From contig NZ_FQVO01000005.1 of assembly GCF_900129385.1 (NCBI RefSeq), positions 62,001 to 126,000 on the forward strand: DNA of 64,000 nucleotides, given 5' to 3'. Origin of the DNA: Chryseobacterium takakiae (lineage in GTDB: Bacteria > Bacteroidota > Bacteroidia > Flavobacteriales > Weeksellaceae). Within the stretch, counting starts at the first letter, position 1; every line of letters begins with the position of its first letter. Below, piece by piece: positions 38,746 through 45,532 of the stretch. The position numbers and the translations under genes were made by a program. The notes beneath the pieces were generated by a model, which made no database searches, was not told where the DNA came from, and saw nothing but the letters and a program-made list of their open reading frames with translations.

Positions 38746-38824
38746 CCCTACGCTAGTATGATCTAGAAATCAGGTTCAAAGGGTAAAATCTCAGCCTGTT
38801 TTATTAACAGACACCCCTAAAGTT
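38740..38824 (-). promoter_or_regulatory. TPP riboswitch upstream of the thi operon
   Basis: The conserved elements on the minus strand are AGGGGTGTCTG, GGCTGAGATTTTACCC, TTTGAACCTGATTTCTAGATC and GCGTAGGGAAAAGT. P1 is ACTTT (38824-38820) with AAAGT (38744-38740). It lies 72 bases upstream of the thiS ATG and should repress thiS-thiC-thiE2-thiD-thiE-thiG-thiH when thiamin pyrophosphate is abundant. Confidence 0.95.
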
Positions 38825-38829
38825 GAAGC

Positions 38830-38861
38830 GAAGGTAGACATTTTTTTAGAACGGGCAAAAT
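38830..38861 (-). promoter_or_regulatory. thi operon promoter
   Basis: On the minus strand TTTTG (38861-38857), a 19-base spacer, then TACCTTCG (38837-38830), one mismatch from TAnnTTTG. Transcription would begin within a few bases of the aptamer P1 5' strand at 38824, which fits a riboswitch leader. Confidence 0.55.
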
Positions 38862-38887
38862 TTTTTGTGGTGAAGGATGGATTTGAA

Positions 38888-38927
38888 TTTTTTACCTCCC
38901 GCAGATTCTCAGATGGCGCAGATTTTT
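38888..38927 (+). repeat. CTCCCGCAGAT-type repeat, direct copy 1
   Basis: The 28 bases at 38888-38915 (TTTTTTACCTCCCGCAGATT and on) are repeated exactly at 39073-39100, 185 bases downstream. Confidence 0.7.
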
Positions 38928-39072
38928 GATTTTACTTTTAATATACTTGAAACAATTCTGACTCAACATATTTTTAACGCAAAGTTTTCTTTATTCAGAC
39001 TATTAATTTTAGTAAGCTAAGGCAATAAATTTGCTTCGCGAAGCTTGACAAAATTTGGTTACATAATGAATG

Positions 39073-39110
39073 TTTTTTACCTCCCGCAGATTCTCAGATG
39101 ATGCAGATTT
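39073..39110 (+). repeat. CTCCCGCAGAT-type repeat, direct copy 2
   Basis: Identical over 28 bases to 38888-38915, then continuing GATGCAGATTT where copy 1 has GCGCAGATTT. Confidence 0.7.
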
Positions 39111-39149
39111 AATTTTGAAATTCATTTATTGATCATACATATTTGAAAT

Positions 39150-39262
39150 GAGTGACAGCTATCCTAGCCCATTGAGCGACATGTTTGAGTTCTTTTATGT
39201 TTCGGCGGCGGCTTTGCCGCCGCCGAAACATAAAAAGCGAGTAGCGAAGGCGGGAAAGCTTC
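39150..39262. repeat. GC-rich palindromic element with conserved flanks (copy B)
   Basis: Core at 39193-39235: perfect 20-base arms with a TTT loop. The outer part is AT-rich (TTTTATGTTT) and the inner part GC-only (CGGCGGCGGC). The left flank (GTGACAGCTATCCTAGCCC) matches the left flank of copy A at 19350. The right flank has AAAGCGAGTAGCGAAGG, matching the GC/A pattern of copy A. Confidence 0.65.
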
Positions 39263-39434
39263 AAATAAAAGTAAATACTGCTTTTCGATGTAATCCTATG
39301 ACTCCTTCAAAAAACATAAATAGATACAATTGTACGAAGTCAAAAAGCTTCAAATAAAAATAAGTATTGCTTTAGATGTGATTAACACCTCAAAAACAAA
39401 AGACGATCTTCATCTGAAAATAGCCTTTATAAAT

Positions 39435-40022
39435 TTAAAGAAAATACTGCAATCCGGATTTATACCGGTTCAGCCTGTCCGGCAATCCATTATAGCCGCC
39501 ATTGATGGTTTTCGTGATTTTTTTGAAAACGACAAGATTATTTCCGGTGTCAATATTTTTGGTAATGTCAATCTGATCTGCCAATGCATTAAGGTTTCTG
39601 CTGTTCCAGAACCAACCCGCACTTTCCGCAGCGTTTTTTAGCTGGATATCATTACATTTTGTAACGTTTTTTCCTCCTAAAAATGTTGGGTTTACAATAA
39701 AATCGGTTCCCAGTGCAAGAGAGACGGCCTTGTAGTTGGCTCTTCCGGTAATCTGTATCAGGCCTCTGCCTTTAAATCTTACGCCATCTCCTTTCTGGGT
39801 ATTTCCAAGGTCTTTCCTTCCTTCGTAGGCGCTTCCGCTGGCAAGTTCTTCCGTATAGAAAAGGCCGCCACTTTCGTGACCAACCTGTGCAAGAAAGTTG
39901 AGCATTCTTGAAGGGGTATTAATCGAAAACCTGTCGCATGTTGCTATTACATACGGTAAGAATTTTGCAGCATAGGTTGATTTCGCACAGGTAGCTTCTT
40001 TAAGTTGTCCAAGTGTAAGCAT
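39435..40022 (-). CDS. GH19-type lysozyme/chitinase-like protein
   Basis: 195 residues, no signal peptide. The GH19 lysozyme-like fold is indicated by AQVGHESGGLFYTEEL, with the catalytic glutamate, followed by KGDGVRFKGRGLIQITGRANY, and AESAGWFWNSRNLNALAD. Members cleave peptidoglycan or chitin; many are phage endolysins or their relatives. No other phage genes are next to it, and it sits beside a repeat-rich intergenic stretch, so it may be a stray or domesticated lysin. Substrate uncertain. Confidence 0.85.
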   Translation of the reverse strand: MLTLGQLKEATCAKSTYAAKFLPYVIATCDRFSINTPSRMLNFLAQVGHESGGLFYTEELASGSAYEGRKDLGNTQKGDGVRFKGRGLIQITGRANYKAVSLALGTDFIVNPTFLGGKNVTKCNDIQLKNAAESAGWFWNSRNLNALADQIDITKNIDTGNNLVVFKKITKTINGGYNGLPDRLNRYKSGLQYFL

Positions 40023-40128
40023 GATTATTGTTCTTTGATTGATGGTGTAAAACTATCTTTAAAAAACAAAACCCGTTACAGGGAATCTACTATTTCTGAT
40101 AAGTACTTTTACGGAATTTAATCGATTG

Positions 40129-40806
40129 CTATTCTTCGCATGCTCTCCATACTGTGTCATTGCGCGGAACGGGTGCGGTAATTTCAATATTTTCTTTTGT
40201 GACGGGATGAATAAATTCCAGTTTTCGGGCATGAAGATTTATTCCTCCATCAGGATTAGAACGGACTGCACCATATTTAAGATCCCCTTTAATAGGAGCA
40301 CCGATTTTTGAAAGCTGGGCTCTGATTTGATGATGCCTTCCGGTTTCTAAATCTATTTCAAGCAGAAGATAATTGTCCAACGCTTTAATTACATTGTAAG
40401 TAAGAATAGCTTCTTTGGCACCGTCTGTTGCTTTTGGAAAAACAATAGCCTTATTATTTTTTTCGTTTTTCTTTAAAAAATGAACAAGCCGTTGCGTCTG
40501 GGGAATCATTTCTTTAGTTACAACCGCCCAGTACGTTTTTTTTATTTCCCGGTTTTTAACCATTTGGGTAAGCCGGGACAAAGCTTTGGAAGTTTTAGCA
40601 TAAATCACGAGACCTGAGGTAGGCCTGTCGATACGATGAACGAGACCGAGAAATACATTGCCCGGTTTGTCGTCTCTTTTTTTGATAAAATTTTTGATCA
40701 ATTCCAATAAAGAATCATCTCCGGTTTTATCGCCCTGCACCAATTGCCCCACTTTTTTATTAATAACCAAAAGGTGGTTGTCTTCATAAACAATCTGATC
40801 CTGCAT
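40129..40806 (-). CDS. RluA family pseudouridine synthase
   Basis: 225 residues, short RluA type without an S4 domain. The catalytic aspartate is in the motif HRIDRPTSGLVIYAKTSKAL. ETGRHHQIRAQLSKIGAPIKGDLKYGA is the second conserved block. It isomerises uridines in rRNA or tRNA; the exact target is unknown. It begins 6 bases after the stop of the small membrane protein upstream. Confidence 0.93.
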   Translation of the reverse strand: MQDQIVYEDNHLLVINKKVGQLVQGDKTGDDSLLELIKNFIKKRDDKPGNVFLGLVHRIDRPTSGLVIYAKTSKALSRLTQMVKNREIKKTYWAVVTKEMIPQTQRLVHFLKKNEKNNKAIVFPKATDGAKEAILTYNVIKALDNYLLLEIDLETGRHHQIRAQLSKIGAPIKGDLKYGAVRSNPDGGINLHARKLEFIHPVTKENIEITAPVPRNDTVWRACEE

Positions 40807-40812
40807 GTTTTA

Positions 40813-41133
40813 TTAGCGATAATTAGGTCTGTTTGAAAATGAAAGGATAATTCCGCCGAGAAGACCTAATGTTTTAATTCCTGATATTTTCCAATCCAAA
40901 GGGAAAAGAGCTCCCACCACACATAATGCTGCTGCTGCATACATGGCGTACATCAAATTTTTAGTCGTCATGAACGGGGCCTGAAGAAAAAAGCTTATTC
41001 CGATAAGCACATAAAATACCTTTCTGGAAAGTAATAAATTAATTTCCGGAGAAAACAGATTGAACCAGCCTATTATAAGACATACTACCGCTGCAATAGA
41101 AAGTATGCCCTGTGTTGTCTGTTGATTATTCAT
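40813..41133 (-). CDS. small membrane protein, four predicted helices
   Basis: 106 residues with four hydrophobic segments (about 8-24, 36-52, 59-76, 84-100) and an N-terminal QQTTQG. No domain recognised. It lies between panB (3 bases) and the pseudouridine synthase gene, so it is probably part of that transcript. Confidence 0.75.
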   Translation of the reverse strand: MNNQQTTQGILSIAAVVCLIIGWFNLFSPEINLLLSRKVFYVLIGISFFLQAPFMTTKNLMYAMYAAAALCVVGALFPLDWKISGIKTLGLLGGIILSFSNRPNYR

Positions 41134-41136
41134 GAT

Positions 41137-41952
41137 TTAATAGCTTTCACTTTCGTTAGGAAAATTCTGACTTTTCACATCTTTTACATACTGCTCTACA
41201 GCCCCAGTAATTTCTGCATAAAGATCAAGATATCTTCTTAGAAACTTTGGGCTGAAACCTTTGTTCATTCCAACCATATCATGATACACCAGAACCTGCC
41301 CGTCACAATGTGCTCCCGCTCCGATACCAATGGTGGGAATAGAAATCGATTCGGTTACTTTTTTGGCTAAATCAGCAGGAATTTTTTCTAAAACGACTGC
41401 GAAACATCCCAATTCCTCAAGCAATTGTGCATCGGCAATCAATTTTTCCGCTTCCGCTTCTTCTTTTGCCCTTACTTTATACGTTCCGAATTTATAGATG
41501 GACTGAGGCGTTAATCCTAAATGTCCCATCACCGGAATTCCTGCATTGATAATTTTTTTAATTGATTTTGAGATTTCCTTTCCGCCTTCAATTTTTACGG
41601 CATGCGCTCCGCCTTCTTTCATCATTCTCACCGCAGATTCCAGCGCTTTTTCCGGGTTGCTCTGATAGGTTCCGAAAGGCAGATCGGCAACCACTAATGC
41701 CCTGTCTGTTCCTCTTACTACACTTTGAGAGTGATAGATCATCTGATCCAGCGTGATGGGAAGGGTGGTTTCAAAACCTGCCATCACATTGGCAGCAGAG
41801 TCTCCTATAAGAACCGCATCAATTCCTCCGGCATCCACCATTTTTGCTGTGGTATAATCGTATGCAGTAAGCATGGTTATTTTTTCCTTGTCAAATTTCA
41901 TTTTGCGCAAGGTTTCAGTGGTAACTTTCTTAATTTCAGAATGAACAGACAT
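41137..41952 (-). CDS. panB: 3-methyl-2-oxobutanoate hydroxymethyltransferase
   Basis: 271 residues. First committed step of pantothenate synthesis, adding a hydroxymethyl group to ketoisovalerate. The signatures are [29 protein letters not shown] at the N-terminus, VKIEGGKE and [14 protein letters not shown]. Length is normal. It is followed by the small membrane protein and the RluA gene, which are not related to coenzyme A. Confidence 0.96.
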   Translation of the reverse strand: MSVHSEIKKVTTETLRKMKFDKEKITMLTAYDYTTAKMVDAGGIDAVLIGDSAANVMAGFETTLPITLDQMIYHSQSVVRGTDRALVVADLPFGTYQSNPEKALESAVRMMKEGGAHAVKIEGGKEISKSIKKIINAGIPVMGHLGLTPQSIYKFGTYKVRAKEEAEAEKLIADAQLLEELGCFAVVLEKIPADLAKKVTESISIPTIGIGAGAHCDGQVLVYHDMVGMNKGFSPKFLRRYLDLYAEITGAVEQYVKDVKSQNFPNESESY

Positions 41953-41975
41953 ATTGTATCTATTTTAAAAGTTAA

Positions 41976-41996
41976 AAGTCGGCCCTGAGCCGACTT
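41976..41996 (-). terminator. hairpin after the Crp/Fnr gene
   Basis: AAGTCGGC (41996-41989) pairs with GCCGACTT (41983-41976) and continues into TTAACTTT on the minus strand, a weak T-rich tail. Confidence 0.55.
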
Positions 41997-42011
41997 CAAT
42001 TTTGTATGATT

Positions 42012-42725
42012 TTATAAAACTACGTGACCGAGTTTCATTAATTTGTCGTGGTTGAGAATTTTGATATTTCTTCCGTCCACTTCAATGAGATTATCACCCT
42101 TGAACTCGGAAATAAGACGGATGGCACTCTCGGTAGCCGTTCCTATGATGTTCGCGATTTCTTCTCTGGTTAAAGATATTTTGATAAAACCTTCCGGATC
42201 TACACCCAGTTTCTGTTCCAGAAGAAGTAAGATTTCCGCAAGTCTCTCCCTAACCGTTTTCTGTGCAAGGAAAGTAATAGTATTGGAAGACTCACCCAAT
42301 TCATAGGAAATTTTCTGAAGCATTACAAAAGACAATTGAGAATCTATTTCAAGAAGATACATAAAAACATCTGCGGGCAGAAAAGTAGCCTCAATATCAG
42401 TCATGGCTTCCGCTTTTGCCTGGAAGTTTTCTCCACACAGCAAAGAACGATAACCGATGATATCACCTTCTTTGATAAATCTTAAAATCTGGTCTTTTCC
42501 GAACGCTCCCGATTTTGATAATTTCGCGGCTCCTTTTTCTAAAACAAACACTCCCTTGGGAGTTTCTCCGTCCTCAAAAATCGTATCATGCTTCTGGAAA
42601 GTAAACTTCTTTTTGGCGTTGATATATTTTTCAAAATCAGCACTGGAAAGTCTCTCTTTAAATGATTTATCATTAAAAACTCTGGCGAACCTTTCTTCGA
42701 TGGCAATCTGTTGTTCCTGCGACAT
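42012..42725 (-). CDS. Crp/Fnr family regulator lacking an Fe-S cysteine set
   Basis: 237 residues from the ATG at 42725; an ATG four codons earlier coincides with the predicted transcription start. A cyclic-nucleotide-binding-like domain covers about 30-150 (GVFVLEKGAAKLSKSGAFG and GDIIGYRSLL). The HTH is at about 180-210 (LTREEIANIIGTATESAIRLI). Only one cysteine is present (LLCGENF), so it cannot bind a 4Fe-4S cluster like E. coli FNR. It is divergent from the cbb3 oxidase cluster, so control of that cluster is likely. Confidence 0.85.
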   Translation of the reverse strand: MSQEQQIAIEERFARVFNDKSFKERLSSADFEKYINAKKKFTFQKHDTIFEDGETPKGVFVLEKGAAKLSKSGAFGKDQILRFIKEGDIIGYRSLLCGENFQAKAEAMTDIEATFLPADVFMYLLEIDSQLSFVMLQKISYELGESSNTITFLAQKTVRERLAEILLLLEQKLGVDPEGFIKISLTREEIANIIGTATESAIRLISEFKGDNLIEVDGRNIKILNHDKLMKLGHVVL

Positions 42726-42743
42726 TTTATATGACATTTATCA

Positions 42744-42775
42744 CAAAAATAGAACTTTTTAACTCGATAAACAAA
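42744..42775 (-). promoter_or_regulatory. promoter of the Crp/Fnr gene
   Basis: On the minus strand TTTG (42775-42772), a 20-base spacer, then TATTTTTG (42751-42744). Full match to the Bacteroidetes consensus; transcription would start near 42737. Confidence 0.65.
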
Positions 42776-42786
42776 AAAAATTGTTA

Positions 42787-42794
42787 TAATTTTG
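42787..42794 (+). promoter_or_regulatory. candidate -7 box for ccoI
   Basis: TAATTTTG on the plus strand, 14 bases before the ccoI ATG. No TTTG box lies at the normal upstream distance; a partial palindrome TTTAACTCGATAAA is at 42758-42771, where an activator could bind. Confidence 0.4.
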
Positions 42795-42808
42795 TAGTTC
42801 AATAATTT

Positions 42809-45193
42809 ATGAAGGTGAGCGAGAACTGTTTTCATTGTGGCCAAGGTATCGAAAAAGAAAGAATTTTATTTGATGAGAAGACTTTCTGCTGTAACGGTTG
42901 TAAATCGGTTTATGAAATTCTAAATGCTAATAATTTAAATAATTTTTACGAGCTTAATAAAAGAGCAGGAATTCGTCCCGGTGATGAAAATTCCGGGCAG
43001 TTCGACTATCTTGACACCCCGGAAATCTTCGAAAAGGTGACTGATTTCTCCGAAGGAAACACCAGTCTCATCACTTTTAAAATCCCGGTAATCCACTGTT
43101 CTTCATGCATCTGGCTATTGGAAAGCCTTCACACGTTAAATAAAAATATTAAATATTCACAAGTTAATTTCACAAGAAAGACACTTCAGGTATCTTTCAA
43201 CCATCATGATTTAAAATTAAGTGAATTAGCCAATTTCCTTACCAACCTGGGTTATAAGCCTGTTATCAGTCTTGAAACAGCAGATAAAAACATTGAACAT
43301 CTTGACAAATCGCTTCTGGTGAAGTTTGCGATTGCCGCTTTTGCTTTCGGAAACGGAATGTTCCTTGCTTTTCCGGAATATATTGGTGGTGAAGATTACT
43401 GGATGGAGCACTACAAAGGGTTATTCCGAGCACTCATGTGCTTGCTGGCCATTCCGGTGGTGGTGTATTCGGCTTCCGATTATTACAAATCGGCATGGTA
43501 CGGACTGAAAAACAAAATTGTTAACATTGATGTTCCTATTGTCCTGGGAATTATCGTACTCTTCGGACGAAGCCTGTATGAAGTGGCAACCGATTACGGA
43601 CCCGGATATTTTGATACTCTATGCGGACTTTTATTCTTCATGCTTCTCGGTAAAATTTTTCAGAAACGAACCTATAGCGCACTTTCTTACGACCGGGATT
43701 ATAAATCTTTTTACCCCATTGCCGTCACAAAAGTGGATTTTGAAGGAAAGCAAGATAATATTCTGCTTTCGGAAATTAAAATTGGAGACCGTATTTTAGT
43801 AAGAAATCAGGAAATCATTCCGGTGGATGCTATCCTCATTAATGGCGACGGAAATATAGACAACAGTTTTATTACAGGTGAAAGTGCGACCATCAGTAAG
43901 CAGCCCGGAGATAAAATTTTCGCAGGCGGAAAACAGATCGGGTCTTCACTTGAACTGGAAGTGATTAAAAATGTAGACCAGAGTTACCTTACCCAGCTTT
44001 GGAATAAAGAAGCTTTTAAAAAACATGAAACAGGGCTTGACACTCTAACAAACAAGGTTAGTAAGTATTTCACTTTCATTATTTTAGGCATTGCTTTAGT
44101 TTCAGGAATTTACTGGTATTTTATTGATCTGGATAAAATGTTCCAGGTGATCTCCGCTATTCTAATCATTGCATGTCCTTGTGCGCTTGCTCTGTCTGCG
44201 CCTTTTACTTTTGGTCACATTATGAGGATTTTAGGCCGAAATAAGTTTTATGTAAAAGATACTTTAACCATTGAAAAAATTGCCAAATTAGATACGATTG
44301 TTTTTGATAAGACAGGAACCATCACACATAGAAAGAAATCCAGCATCATCTATGAAGGAGCTGAGATTAAAGAATTTGACCTGCTGAATATCAAAACCCT
44401 TTTAAAGAATTCCAATCACCCGCTTTCCAAGTCGCTGTATGATTTTATCGAGGTTAATGATGATTACTATCAGGTGGAGCATTTCAGGGAAATTTCAGGG
44501 AAAGGTTATGAAGCGATGGTACGAGGTAATCTTTACAAGATCGGATCTGCAAAATACAATAATCAGGACTCAAAAAATCTTGAAACGGCTGTTTACATCA
44601 GTAAAAACAATGAGTTCATCGGCAAGTTTATTTTCAGGAATGAGTACCGTGAAAATCTGAAAAATCTGTTTAAAAAACTTACGGGATACCATGTTTTCAT
44701 CCTAAGCGGAGATAATTCTTCCGAAGAAAGTCAACTTAAAGAACTGATCCCCGGATATAAGGAAATGGTCTTCAATCAAAGCCCTGAAGACAAGCTGAAC
44801 TATATTAAAAACCTTCAGGATCAAAACTTTAAAGTTGCCATGTTGGGTGACGGATTAAACGATGCAGGAGCTTTGAAGCAAAGTAATGTAGGAATAGCAA
44901 TTGCTGACGACACCAACAGTTTCACTCCTTCTTCTGATGTCATTATGGACGGTGAAAAAGTGGTACTTCTCGATAAATACCTAAATGTCTGCAAAGGCTC
45001 AATGACGATTGTGAAGATGACATTCATAATTAGTTTTCTTTATAATGTTGTCGGCTTAAGTTACGCAGTTACAGGACATATGCATCCTCTTTTCGCCGCT
45101 TTGATTATGCCGGCAAGTTCCATAACAGTTGTTTCTTTCACTACTCTTTCAACTTGGATACTGGGCAGAAAATATTTCAAAAAACACGCTTAA
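42809..45193 (+). CDS. ccoI: copper-transporting P-type ATPase of the cbb3 assembly type
   Basis: 794 residues. It supplies copper for cbb3 oxidase assembly. An N-terminal cysteine-rich segment (CFHCGQGIEK, then CCNGCKSVYEI) and a heavy-metal-associated domain with CSSC (about 97-100) precede eight membrane segments. The metal site is CPC at residues 456-458 (IIACPCALALSAPF). Phosphorylation site D500 lies in FDKTGTITH, and the ATP domain has GDGLNDAGAL. The first of the cluster, with ccoS next. Confidence 0.94.
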   Translation: MKVSENCFHCGQGIEKERILFDEKTFCCNGCKSVYEILNANNLNNFYELNKRAGIRPGDENSGQFDYLDTPEIFEKVTDFSEGNTSLITFKIPVIHCSSCIWLLESLHTLNKNIKYSQVNFTRKTLQVSFNHHDLKLSELANFLTNLGYKPVISLETADKNIEHLDKSLLVKFAIAAFAFGNGMFLAFPEYIGGEDYWMEHYKGLFRALMCLLAIPVVVYSASDYYKSAWYGLKNKIVNIDVPIVLGIIVLFGRSLYEVATDYGPGYFDTLCGLLFFMLLGKIFQKRTYSALSYDRDYKSFYPIAVTKVDFEGKQDNILLSEIKIGDRILVRNQEIIPVDAILINGDGNIDNSFITGESATISKQPGDKIFAGGKQIGSSLELEVIKNVDQSYLTQLWNKEAFKKHETGLDTLTNKVSKYFTFIILGIALVSGIYWYFIDLDKMFQVISAILIIACPCALALSAPFTFGHIMRILGRNKFYVKDTLTIEKIAKLDTIVFDKTGTITHRKKSSIIYEGAEIKEFDLLNIKTLLKNSNHPLSKSLYDFIEVNDDYYQVEHFREISGKGYEAMVRGNLYKIGSAKYNNQDSKNLETAVYISKNNEFIGKFIFRNEYRENLKNLFKKLTGYHVFILSGDNSSEESQLKELIPGYKEMVFNQSPEDKLNYIKNLQDQNFKVAMLGDGLNDAGALKQSNVGIAIADDTNSFTPSSDVIMDGEKVVLLDKYLNVCKGSMTIVKMTFIISFLYNVVGLSYAVTGHMHPLFAALIMPASSITVVSFTTLSTWILGRKYFKKHA

Positions 45194-45236
45194 ACACCCT
45201 TATTTAGACTGGTTTTAAATTAGGCAAAAGCCGTAT

Positions 45237-45247
45237 TTCGTGACGAA
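45237..45247 (+). promoter_or_regulatory. palindrome TTCGTGACGAA upstream of ccoS
   Basis: An exact 11-base palindrome. Its centre lies about 36 bases before the expected transcription start set by TAAATTTG (45264-45271), and the usual TTTG box is missing. The position suits an activator of the Crp/Fnr type acting in place of the -33 element. Confidence 0.4.
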
Positions 45248-45263
45248 TATCATTATTTTTCAC

Positions 45264-45271
45264 TAAATTTG
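45264..45271 (+). promoter_or_regulatory. -7 box for ccoS-ccoNO
   Basis: TAAATTTG on the plus strand, exact TAnnTTTG, 31 bases before the ccoS ATG. No TTTG at the right distance. Confidence 0.5.
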
Positions 45272-45302
45272 AACCCCGAAAATAGGTTAATTTTGTTGTC
45301 TA

Positions 45303-45527
45303 ATGGATATTCTATATTTAATGATCCTATGCAGTGTTTCTTTGGCTGCAGTTTTCCTGGTCGTGTTTATAGTGTACGCCAGAAAAGGACAGTTTGAGGA
45401 CGATGAATCCCCGGCTGTAAGAATTCTTTTCGACTCTGATGAAATCAAGGAAAAAGAAGAACCTGGCAGCAATGAAAACAATGATGAAAAAGGAGAAAGT
45501 AAAAAAATTGAAGAAAAAAGTGAATAG
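45303..45527 (+). CDS. ccoS: cbb3 oxidase maturation protein CcoS
   Basis: 74 residues. One membrane helix at about 3-21 (LYLMILCSVSLAAVFLVVF) followed by an AxKGQFED-type segment (YARKGQFEDDESPAVRILFD), the CcoS signature, and a lysine/glutamate-rich tail. CcoS is needed for cofactor insertion into CcoN. It lies 5 bases before ccoNO. Confidence 0.92.
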   Translation: MDILYLMILCSVSLAAVFLVVFIVYARKGQFEDDESPAVRILFDSDEIKEKEEPGSNENNDEKGESKKIEEKSE

Positions 45528-45532
45528 TTGAT

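Larger units (their letters stand above)
38669..39434. other. 766-base gene-free stretch: riboswitch, promoter and repeats
   Basis: From the thiS start this contains the alternative pairing segment, the TPP riboswitch and its promoter (38728-38861), two CTCCCGCAGAT repeats, a perfect 12-base palindrome GCTTCGCGAAGC (39033-39044), palindromic element B and an imperfect direct repeat pair (39255-39296 and 39344-39383). No coding frame in it has support. Confidence 0.7.

Noticed and set aside
39148..39357. Plus-strand 69-residue frame across the palindromic element
   Set aside because: It is produced by reading through the GC-rich hairpin and repeat sequence; no conserved protein features.
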